NCBI GenBank assembly: GCA_013140955.1
Contig: JABFRY010000122.1
Location: 1-5,159, forward strand
Length of the DNA: 5,159 bases
DNA from: Acidobacteriota bacterium
Lineage (GTDB): Bacteria > Acidobacteriota > Vicinamibacteria > Vicinamibacterales > UBA2999
Direction of reading: 5' to 3'
Of the stretch, positions 1-5,159 are shown one piece after another. A model generated the notes under the pieces. The model was given only the letters and a program-made list of their open reading frames with translations. It did no database searches and was not told the origin of the DNA. The position numbers were made by a program, and so were the translations under genes. The stretch's first letter is position 1; every line of letters begins with the position of its first letter.

Positions 1-54
1 TCCTTGAGCCGCTCGCCGGACCCCGCGAGCGGGGTCCGGCGAGCGGCTCAAGGA
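1..54. repeat. Perfect 26-bp inverted repeat at window start (likely contig-end fold-back)
   Basis: Bases 1-26 are the exact reverse complement of bases 29-54, separated only by GA at 27-28. The right arm continues smoothly into the hsdR reading frame (codons for Gly-Glu-Arg-Leu-Lys-Glu-Leu-Leu from 38 onward), so it is real coding sequence. The left arm is an inverted copy of it and puts an in-frame TGA at 5-7. A perfect palindrome with a 2-nt loop lying exactly at the sequence end, inside a conserved gene, is typical of chimeric or fold-back reads at contig ends. A genuine hairpin, such as a telomere or replication-stalling palindrome, is possible but less likely. Confidence 0.85.
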
Positions 55-2155
55 GCTGCTGCAGGAGAACCACCGTTACGTCTTCAGCCTGATACACAAG
101 TTCAACCAGGACGTGAAGACTAACAAGCCCTACAGCGAGCGCGACGACATCATCGTCATCTCCGACGAGGCGCACCGCACGCAGGCCGGCCGGCTGGCGC
201 GCAACATGCGCGTGGCATTGCCGAACGCCGCCTTCATCGGCTTCACGGGCACGCCCCTCTTCAAGCAAGACCAGATCACCAAGCGCATCTTTGGCGACTA
301 CGTCTCCCGCTACGACTTCAAGCGCTCGGAAGAGGACGGCGCGACGGTCAAGCTGGTCTACGAGAATCGCGGCGAGAAGCTAGGTGTTGCCAAGCAGGAC
401 CTGAACGACCGCATCGCGCAGAAGATCGAGGATGCGGACCTGGACGCCGACCAGCAGGCGTTGCTGGACAAGCTGCTGGGCAAGGACTACGAGGTCATCA
501 CCGCTGACCAACGCCTGGACAAGATCGCGGCGGACCTGGTCGAGCACTGCGCCGCGCGCTGGGAATCGGGCAAAGCGCTTCTGGTCTGTATCGACAAGAT
601 CACCTGCGCCCGGATGTTCCAGCGAATCATGCCGAGGTGGCAGGCCAAGGCCGCGTCGGTGCGCCAGGCGGCCTTGGCGGCCGGCTCTGAAGGCCGTCAC
701 GCGGAGGCCGAGAAGCTGGCTGCCCAGGCCGATTGGATGGACGAGACGATTGTCGAGATCGTCATCAGCGAGGCCCAGAACGAGGTCGCCGACTTCAACA
801 AGTGGGACTTCGACATCATCCCGCATCGGGCGCGCATGAAGCAGGGCTTCGACGTGCCAGACGGCGACCGTGTGGACGTGGAGAAGGCCTTTAAGGACCC
901 GGCTCACCCGTTCCGGGTCGCCATTGTCTGCGCGATGTGGCTCACCGGGTTCGACGTTGAGTGCCTATCGACGCTCTACTTGGACAAGCCGATGAAGGCG
1001 CACACGCTGATGCAAGCCATCGCGCGCGCCAACAGGGTCTACCCGGGCAAGGACTTCGGGCTCATCGTGGACTACAACGGAATGCTCAGCAGCCTTCGTG
1101 AGGCGCTGGCGCAGTACGCACTTGGGGATGGGCCGGGAGGCGGCGAGCCGCCATTCATCCCGATCGAGCAGCGGGTGCAGGCGCTACTGGAGGCGATCGA
1201 GGCCACGGAGCATCACCTGCGTGGGCTCGGCTTCGACCCCGCCGGCCTGATTGGTGCCAAGGGGTTCGCAAAGATCGCTGGCATCAAGGACGCGGTCGAG
1301 GCGGTCTACACCACGGACGACAGCAAGCGCCGGTTCGAGATCCTGGCCCGGCAGGTGTTCGTGCGCTTCCGAGCCCTCGTCACCGAGCCAACGGCTTACC
1401 GCTACGCGGAGCGGCACGACAACATCGAAGCGATCTACAAGAAGCTGACTGAGCGGCGCGATACGGCGGACGTCACCGAGTTGCTCAAGGCGCTGCACCG
1501 CATCGTGAACGAGGCGATCAGCACCCAGGCGCCAGGACAGGACCAGGCGGCGGGCGTGACGTTCGACCTGAGCCAGCTAGACCTGGACAAGCTGCGTGAG
1601 GAGTTCGCGAAGCGCGTGCAGCGCAAGGCGACCATGCTGCAGAACATCCGCGACCTCGTCGAAGAGAAGCTGGCCGCGATGCTCGACCAGAACCCGCTCC
1701 GCATGGACTACCAGCTGAAGTACGAACAGATCGTCACCGACTACAACCACGCCAAAGACCGGACGACGATCGAGAACACCTTTCGGGAGTTGGTCGCTCT
1801 GGCCAAGAGCCTTGACGAAGAACAGCGGCGTGCCACCCGTGAGGGCCTGTCAGAGGAGGAACTCGCGCTGTTCGACATCCTGCTAAAGGACGGCATCGGC
1901 AAAGCCGACCGTGAACGCCTGAAGCAGGCGAGCCGCGAGCTGCTGGTGGCCGTTCGGAGCCGTCTGGCCGAGCTGGACCGGTTCTGGGAGAAGGAGCAGA
2001 CGAAGGCTGACGTCGAGACGCTGATCCTCGACCACGTCTACACCCACTTCCCCGATCCGCCGTTCAGCGATGACGAGAAGAAGCTCATCGCCGCCAACGT
2101 CTACGCCCACGTCTGGCAGCAGGCCGTCAGCGACGGCTTTGCCGCCATCGGATAG
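29..2155 (+). CDS. hsdR: Type I restriction enzyme subunit R (HsdR), 5'-truncated
   Basis: This is the DNA-translocating and cleaving subunit of a type I restriction-modification complex. With HsdM and HsdS it would use ATP to pull unmodified DNA past the complex and then cut it. Visible superfamily 2 helicase signatures, in order: DEAH (motif II, 164-175) followed by RTQ; TGTP (motif III, 245-256); a GKALLVCIDK strand (572-601, motif IV); the MWLTGFDV block (935-958, motif V); and QAIARANR (1013-1036, motif VI). After 1150 comes the helical C-terminal region, including LSEEELALFD (1847-1876), typical of the HsdR C-terminal domain (DUF3387 type). The frame is open from base 8, but bases before 29 belong to the fold-back arm. 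The GTG at 113 is therefore not the true start, since conserved residues (RYVFSLIHKF) precede it. About 708 residues remain; roughly the first third, with the PD-(D/E)XK nuclease and Walker A motif, is missing at the window edge. No internal frameshift or stop is seen. The gene converges on the AlbA_2 gene with a 29-bp gap. Confidence 0.96.
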   Translation, partial: AGSGERLKELLQENHRYVFSLIHKFNQDVKTNKPYSERDDIIVISDEAHRTQAGRLARNMRVALPNAAFIGFTGTPLFKQDQITKRIFGDYVSRYDFKRSEEDGATVKLVYENRGEKLGVAKQDLNDRIAQKIEDADLDADQQALLDKLLGKDYEVITADQRLDKIAADLVEHCAARWESGKALLVCIDKITCARMFQRIMPRWQAKAASVRQAALAAGSEGRHAEAEKLAAQADWMDETIVEIVISEAQNEVADFNKWDFDIIPHRARMKQGFDVPDGDRVDVEKAFKDPAHPFRVAIVCAMWLTGFDVECLSTLYLDKPMKAHTLMQAIARANRVYPGKDFGLIVDYNGMLSSLREALAQYALGDGPGGGEPPFIPIEQRVQALLEAIEATEHHLRGLGFDPAGLIGAKGFAKIAGIKDAVEAVYTTDDSKRRFEILARQVFVRFRALVTEPTAYRYAERHDNIEAIYKKLTERRDTADVTELLKALHRIVNEAISTQAPGQDQAAGVTFDLSQLDLDKLREEFAKRVQRKATMLQNIRDLVEEKLAAMLDQNPLRMDYQLKYEQIVTDYNHAKDRTTIENTFRELVALAKSLDEEQRRATREGLSEEELALFDILLKDGIGKADRERLKQASRELLVAVRSRLAELDRFWEKEQTKADVETLILDHVYTHFPDPPFSDDEKKLIAANVYAHVWQQAVSDGFAAIG

Positions 2156-2184
2156 GCGACAACCGCTGTCCCCGCGTTTCGCTG

Positions 2185-3303
2185 CTACTGGAAACGCATG
2201 AAGCCAGCGGCCCGCGAAACCGCGTCAAGAATCTCGTCCACTGCCTTTTCCACCTGCGTCGGGTCATTGGACCTGACTGGAACAAGTGGCACCCGAATGA
2301 CATCTCGGTCAAACGCGCCGACCTGGCGCATTCCGACGGCGAACCGTTGGTCTCGAGCCCGCAACAGAGTGACGGCGATATTCACGGGCGGCGGGGTGTC
2401 CACGGCGGCGAGCCATCTGAGCGAACGTGTTAGGGCGTGGCCGAGGGCGCCACGGAGCTGATCACCGTGTGCCATGCCCCCCTTGAAGATGACCGAATCG
2501 CCGTATTCGATCACACCGGTTGTAAACACCTGCGCGTACGACAGGTCTCCTGCAAGCAGTAGCCCGTCGATATTCCATACGAAGTCGGCGCCGCCCCAAA
2601 GGGGAAGAATGGTGCCGCGCGCGGCGTTCAGCGCGTCCATCCCCAGCGAGCCGCCGTCGAAAGCCTGTGCTGGGATCACTTGCACGACGAGAGCGAGGAC
2701 CGCGGAAGCTAGCGGCGCCGGGACCTGGCCGGCGAGAATCAGGGCGGCCCGAAGTTCACGCAGTTCATTCGACCTGTCGTTGAAGCTCGCGCTCGAACGA
2801 AACGCTGTCCGGATCTGGTCGACGTCCATCACCTCGCGGCCCGTTCCGGTTCGGTAGTAGAAGCGCGTGAGGTGGTCGGCTGTCACCATGTGCGGCGCTT
2901 GCCAGCTCCGTGGCACGTTGACGAGTAGCACCGACCGCTGGTCCGCAGCTTCGAGTAGCTTCACTCCGATGCCAGTGATCCGGGGGGCCAGCATGGCTCC
3001 GAGACTCTGCTCGAACCTGGAGAACGTCCCGAGCGTGATTTTTACGAGCCCAACGATGGCCTCTGGTTCCGACGTCTGCCCGCCCTCAACTCGCCTCTCG
3101 GATACGCCGAAGACCAGTAGTCCTCCGTCCGTATTGGCAAACGCCGCCACGTCGCTTGCGAACTCCCGAAAACCCTTGGGACTCGCCTCGTAGAGTTCGG
3201 CTTTGTAGTCCAGGCTGCGGCTCTCGGGCACTCGGTTCTCAACCAACCGCTGCACGTCGTCCAGAGTGACTTCCGAGATGGGCTTTCCAAAGACGGCAAC
3301 CAC
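2185..3303 (-). CDS. Schlafen AlbA_2 domain protein (putative nucleic-acid binding or nuclease), 372 aa
   Basis: The N-terminal ~170 residues match the Schlafen AlbA_2 pattern. Numbering from the GTG at 3303, there is ESRSLDYK at 27-34, a KGFREFASDVAAFANTDGG block at 43-61, FGV at 65-67, then VPRSWQAPH at 130-138 and a FYYRTGTGREVMDVDQI segment at 148-164. A beta-rich C-terminal part follows, with NIDGLL at 244-249 and SYAQVF...GVIE at 255-266, which I recall as recurrent in bacterial AlbA_2 proteins. There is no signal peptide or convincing membrane segment, so it is probably cytoplasmic. The GTG is chosen because GAGGG lies 4 nt upstream and the AlbA_2-like part begins just after it. The frame stays open to 3546, but that 81-residue extension is Gly/Arg/Ala-rich and unlike a domain. 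Third codon positions look less GC-biased than in the neighbouring operon, hinting at separate ancestry. AlbA_2 proteins often sit beside restriction systems in defence islands; the exact activity is unknown. Confidence 0.9.
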   Translation of the reverse strand: MVAVFGKPISEVTLDDVQRLVENRVPESRSLDYKAELYEASPKGFREFASDVAAFANTDGGLLVFGVSERRVEGGQTSEPEAIVGLVKITLGTFSRFEQSLGAMLAPRITGIGVKLLEAADQRSVLLVNVPRSWQAPHMVTADHLTRFYYRTGTGREVMDVDQIRTAFRSSASFNDRSNELRELRAALILAGQVPAPLASAVLALVVQVIPAQAFDGGSLGMDALNAARGTILPLWGGADFVWNIDGLLLAGDLSYAQVFTTGVIEYGDSVIFKGGMAHGDQLRGALGHALTRSLRWLAAVDTPPPVNIAVTLLRARDQRFAVGMRQVGAFDRDVIRVPLVPVRSNDPTQVEKAVDEILDAVSRAAGFMRFQ

Positions 3304-3307
3304 AATT

Positions 3308-3312
3308 CCCTC
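3308..3312 (-). promoter_or_regulatory. Ribosome binding site deciding the GTG start of the AlbA_2 gene
   Basis: On the minus strand GAGGG precedes GTG (3303-3301) by 4 nt. It is the only in-frame start near the domain boundary with a purine-rich site. The next upstream candidate, a TTG at 3369, lacks one. The spacing is slightly short but acceptable. Confidence 0.55.
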
Positions 3313-3378
3313 ATCCGTTTCGGTTTGGCTGGGAGATGCGCGGGTCTGGCGGCCAGCGCCACCGCGCAAATGCTGTTC

Positions 3379-3401
3379 CGCGACTGTCGCTTGCGCGACT
3401 G
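3379..3401. repeat. Direct repeat CGCGACTG x2, 15-bp period, over the candidate -35
   Basis: CGCGACTG occurs at 3379-3386 and again at 3394-3401. The second copy overlaps the candidate -35 hexamer of the rightward promoter. The first copy also sits in a small inverted repeat (GCGA-CTG-TCGC, 3380-3390). Placement at a promoter suggests a possible operator, perhaps for one of the winged-helix-like proteins downstream, but short GC-rich repeats are common in DNA of this composition. Confidence 0.3.
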
Positions 3402-3419
3402 CCGCGCGAGGAGTATAAG
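3391..3419 (+). promoter_or_regulatory. Candidate sigma-70-type promoter for the rightward two-gene operon
   Basis: TTGCGC (3391-3396) and TATAAG (3414-3419, five of six consensus bases) are separated by exactly 17 bp. The -10 lies in the only A/T-rich patch in a very GC-rich intergenic stretch. Transcription would start near 3426, giving a leader of about 220 nt before the ATG at 3645. This is a prediction from hexamer match and spacing alone. Confidence 0.4.
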
Positions 3420-3440
3420 CCCTGTAGCGGCCTCGGTCGG
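3412..3440 (-). promoter_or_regulatory. Candidate divergent promoter for the AlbA_2 gene
   Basis: Read on the minus strand, the same A/T patch gives TATACT (3417-3412, five of six -10 consensus bases). A weak CCGACC (3440-3435, three of six -35 bases) lies 17 bp upstream. Transcription would start near 3405, about 100 nt before the GTG at 3303. The -35 is poor, so only the -10 is persuasive. Confidence 0.3.
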
Positions 3441-3525
3441 CTGCTGGCCCGTTGGCGTCTTGCCCCGGGTCGACTCCATCGCTCGGCCCCCCAAGCGGAC
3501 CTGAGCCCGAGTTCCGCAGACCAGC

Positions 3526-3605
3526 CCTGAACGCCCCGCGGCGCAACGCCCCGGACGCTCAGCGCCTTCCTGAATCGCCCCGCGCGGCAACCGCCCGGCG
3601 CCTTC
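3526..3605. repeat. Imperfect ~40-bp tandem repeat in the leader of the rightward operon
   Basis: CCTGAACGCCCCGCG (3526-3540) recurs as CCTGAATCGCCCCGCG (3569-3584), differing by one inserted T. Each copy runs on to a GCGCCTTC end (3562-3569 and 3598-3605), so the block is about 44 bp followed by a 37-bp shortened copy. Each copy contains a possible 4-bp stem around a CAA loop: GGCG/CGCC at 3540-3550 and GCGG/CCGC at 3584-3594. The repeat ends 28 bp before the ribosome binding site of the 3645 gene. No gene is supported anywhere in 3304-3644. Confidence 0.6.
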
Positions 3606-3632
3606 ACGAACAACCCAACGCAACGCCATGTC

Positions 3633-3639
3633 GGGAGGA
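3633..3639 (+). promoter_or_regulatory. Strong Shine-Dalgarno of the 3645 gene
   Basis: GGGAGGA followed by a 5-nt spacer (CAGCC) leads into the ATG at 3645. It rules out the nearby ATG at 3628, which is out of frame and has no such site. Confidence 0.8.
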
Positions 3640-3644
3640 CAGCC

Positions 3645-4511
3645 ATGTTCGATCCGCGAGATGACGCGCGCGACCGTGAAGGCGGCGATGGCCGTGCGCG
3701 AGTGTACGAAGACCGTGATCGGGACGGCCGGGATCCGCGCGACGGCATGATGCGAGACCTCGACCTGCCGCGCGGCGACGAGCGCGAGCTGGTCGTCAAC
3801 CGCGACCGCGTCTACGAGCTGAACGGCGAGGATAGTCGCACCCTGGCCGCCGTCGGTGCCTTTCGCGTCGTGCCCGAGCACGACGTCGATGCCGACCACG
3901 ACACCGTCGAACACCTGCGCGATGAAGGACTCGTCGAGGTGGTTGACCTTGGTGACGGCGACCGCGGCCTGACGCTGACGCGTGAAGGGCGCGACCTGCT
4001 CGACGCCCACTCGCTCGGCCGCGAAGACGAGCCCGTCCAGGCGTTCCATGCGGGCGTCAGCAAGGACCGCGAACTGGACCACGACTCGCACCTGTACTCG
4101 ACCTACCGACAGGAGGAAGCGCGGCTCCGCGACGAGCACGGCGGGCTCGAGGTCCGGCGTGTCGTGCTGGAGCAGGACCTGAAGCGCGAGTACCAGGAGT
4201 TCCTGCAGGCGCACAACCGCGGCCGGGCCGACAGCGACGGCCGACCCGACCGCGACGAGCACGAGATCCGGGAGTGGGCGCGCGACCATGATGTGCCGTA
4301 CTTCGACGGACAGGTGCACTTCCCGGACTACCGCATCGAGTACGAGGCCGACGGCCGCGAACTCCACCAGGACGTCGAGCTCTTCACGCCGCACTACCGC
4401 GGCGCGCACGCCGCTGGCCACAGCAAGGCCGGGTTCCGCGTGTACGTCGTTGGGGCACGCGGCGGCGGCCGTTCGGCGCCTCGGCCGCGGGGCATGGAGG
4501 AGTTCCTGTGA
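3645..4511 (+). CDS. Uncharacterised 288-aa protein, D/R-rich N-terminus plus winged-helix-like region (mobile-element-associated family)
   Basis: Function is not established. Residues 1-48 are a mixed-charge Asp/Arg-rich tract opening with MFDPRDDARDRE, probably disordered. Residues ~55-121 look like a winged helix: a SRTLAAVGAF helix at 64-73, HLRDEGLVEVV at 90-100, and a hairpin running into LTLTREGRDLL at 109-119, as in MarR-like folds. Residues 140-190 are charged helix (HLYSTYRQEE, VVLEQDLKREYQEFL). The C-terminal part has SDGRPDRD at 197-204, VPYFDGQVHFPD at 217-228, DVELFTPHYRGAHAA at 243-257 and KAGFRVY at 261-267. I recall close relatives with these same motifs in high-GC bacteria, commonly beside mobilisation or conjugation genes; that link is recollection, not a search. 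No signal peptide or membrane helix is visible. The stop overlaps the next gene's GTG by 4 bp, so the two are an operon and probably translationally coupled. Confidence 0.88.
   Translation: MFDPRDDARDREGGDGRARVYEDRDRDGRDPRDGMMRDLDLPRGDERELVVNRDRVYELNGEDSRTLAAVGAFRVVPEHDVDADHDTVEHLRDEGLVEVVDLGDGDRGLTLTREGRDLLDAHSLGREDEPVQAFHAGVSKDRELDHDSHLYSTYRQEEARLRDEHGGLEVRRVVLEQDLKREYQEFLQAHNRGRADSDGRPDRDEHEIREWARDHDVPYFDGQVHFPDYRIEYEADGRELHQDVELFTPHYRGAHAAGHSKAGFRVYVVGARGGGRSAPRPRGMEEFL
4496..4502 (+). promoter_or_regulatory. Internal Shine-Dalgarno for the second operon gene
   Basis: GGAGGAG lies within the last codons of the upstream gene (its Met-Glu-Glu-Phe end), 5 nt before the GTG at 4508. Spacing matches the upstream gene's site exactly, and the motif is nearly identical. 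It supports GTG 4508 over the in-frame ATG at 4538, which has no purine-rich site in front of it. Confidence 0.75.
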
Positions 4512-5159
4512 CGCACCAATACCCGGCCAACGACGCCATGGACAGCGTCACCGCCGAGCGGGTGACGGCGGTCGCAAGCTTCGGGTTCACCGAGCGACAG
4601 TCGCAGTTCCTCGTGGCCGTCATGGTCCACGCCGGCTGCTTTCTCGAACGGCAGTACTGCGCCTTCACCGGCACCGTGCGCGGCCAGAACAGCCGCGACT
4701 TCGTCGGCCGCCTGGTCGGGCGCGGGTTCGCCCGCGCCATCGAGCCTGGGCCGGCGCGACGCGGACGCCTGTACCACGTGCATCACCGGCCGCTCTACGA
4801 GACCATCGGCCAGGCCGACAACCGGAATCGCCGGCTGATGACCGTCGGCCGGATGGTCGAGCGCGTGATGATCCTGGACGCGGTGCTCGGCGACCGCCAC
4901 TGCTGGTGGCTGAGCCCTGAGGCCGACAAGCGGCGGTTCTTCGCGCTCATGCGCGACAACTACCTGGGGCCCGAGGACTACCCGCACATCGCGTTCGGCA
5001 CCGGACGCCAGCGCGTCGTCCGGTGCTTCCCTGACAAGCTGCCGATCGGGGTCGAGAAGGGCAACACCGACCACCTGGTCTTCCTCTACCTCGTGAACCG
5101 GCGAGTCCCTGTCGACTTCCGCCAGTTCCTGATTCGCCATGCGGGGCTGCTCCGGTTCG
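4508..5159 (+). CDS. Uncharacterised protein with winged-helix-like N-terminus (Replic_Relax-like layout), 3'-truncated
   Basis: The frame from GTG 4508 stays open to the window edge (217 codons so far) and has no internal stop. The start overlaps the previous stop as GTGA, with a strong ribosome binding site. Residues 25-94 read like a winged helix: FGFTERQSQFLVAVMVHAG at 25-43, a FVGRLVGRGFARAI recognition-like helix at 65-78, then a GRLYHVH strand at 86-92. Next come helical VGRMVERVMILDAVL (113-127), CFPDKLPIGV (173-182) and HLVFLYLV (189-196), then DFRQFLIRHAGLLR (203-216) near the edge. The helix-wing-YxV order resembles replication-relaxation (Replic_Relax) proteins, but the similarity is weak and the assignment tentative. 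I recall this family travelling with the preceding gene. It has no obvious enzyme motif and no membrane segment. Confidence 0.85.
   Translation, partial: MTHQYPANDAMDSVTAERVTAVASFGFTERQSQFLVAVMVHAGCFLERQYCAFTGTVRGQNSRDFVGRLVGRGFARAIEPGPARRGRLYHVHHRPLYETIGQADNRNRRLMTVGRMVERVMILDAVLGDRHCWWLSPEADKRRFFALMRDNYLGPEDYPHIAFGTGRQRVVRCFPDKLPIGVEKGNTDHLVFLYLVNRRVPVDFRQFLIRHAGLLRF

Noticed and set aside
1..54. Palindrome as a transposon end, terminator or hairpin telomere
   Set aside because: It lies inside the coding frame of hsdR, has no poly-T tract and no target duplication, and coincides exactly with the sequence end.
113..115. GTG at 113 as the true hsdR start
   Set aside because: Conserved HsdR residues (LKELLQENHRYVFSLIHKF region) continue in frame upstream, and the N-terminal nuclease and Walker A motif would be missing. 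The gene is truncated by the window edge.
380..907. 175-codon minus-strand frame inside hsdR
   Set aside because: It is antisense to conserved helicase sequence and is a typical high-GC shadow.
3304..3546. N-terminal extension of the AlbA_2 protein to an ATG at 3546
   Set aside because: The extra 81 residues are Gly/Arg/Ala-rich and domain-free, would cover the candidate promoters, and have a less convincing start than GTG 3303 with GAGGG.
3336..3664. Small plus-strand frames (64 and 70 codons) in the intergenic region
   Set aside because: They have no ribosome binding sites, have Pro/Arg/Ala-rich translations, and overlap the repeat and promoter signals. One runs out of frame into the 3645 gene.
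3042..4421. 459-codon open frame on the minus strand
   Set aside because: It is antisense to the well-supported 3645-4511 gene and to the start of the AlbA_2 gene in another frame. Its translation is Val/Ala/Arg-rich without domain patterns, as expected from GC-rich shadow frames.
4288..4920. 210-codon plus-strand frame overlapping two genes
   Set aside because: Its composition is Thr/Arg/Ala-rich and low in complexity, it has no ribosome binding site, and it runs out of frame through both supported genes.
4394..5140. 248-codon open frame on the minus strand
   Set aside because: It lies opposite the 4508 gene, whose frame has a strong ribosome binding site, translational coupling and plausible fold motifs. 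The minus translation has no recognisable domain.

Overview
The window is high-GC bacterial DNA with strong third-position GC bias. It looks like one end of an environmental or metagenomic contig: it opens with a perfect fold-back palindrome that interrupts a gene, and it ends inside an open gene. No rRNA, tRNA or other taxonomic marker is present, so I do not assign a phylum. Identifications rest on motif recognition and family recall; nothing was searched.

Layout. (1) Positions 1-54 form a 26-bp perfect inverted repeat with a 2-nt loop, probably a contig-end artefact. (2) Positions 29-2155 (+) encode the C-terminal two-thirds of HsdR, the motor and endonuclease subunit of a type I restriction-modification system. 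The N-terminal nuclease domain and Walker A motif, and any hsdM or hsdS, lie outside the window. (3) Positions 2185-3303 (-) encode a 372-aa Schlafen-AlbA_2 domain protein, convergent with hsdR across a 29-bp gap. (4) Positions 3304-3644 are a gene-free divergent control region. It holds an AT island that can be read as a -10 hexamer on both strands, a 15-bp spaced repeat over the candidate -35, and an imperfect ~40-bp tandem repeat just before the next gene. (5) Positions 3645-4511 (+) encode a 288-aa uncharacterised protein with an Asp/Arg-rich N-terminus, a winged-helix-like middle and a conserved C-terminal FPD...DVE region. (6) Positions 4508-5159 (+) encode a second uncharacterised protein, open at the right edge, which overlaps its neighbour by 4 bp and has a very similar Shine-Dalgarno sequence at the same spacing.

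Reading the window together: the left half is defence-type cargo (restriction enzyme plus Schlafen-family protein). The right half is a tightly coupled two-gene operon of a kind I recall next to conjugation or mobilisation genes in high-GC bacteria. Both operon proteins appear to pair an N-terminal winged-helix-like region with a C-terminal region containing an FPD motif, a layout loosely like Replic_Relax-type proteins. The plausible overall picture is a defence island beside, or carried by, an integrative or mobilisable element. The direct evidence for mobility is only family resemblance: no integrase, attachment site or transposon end is visible.
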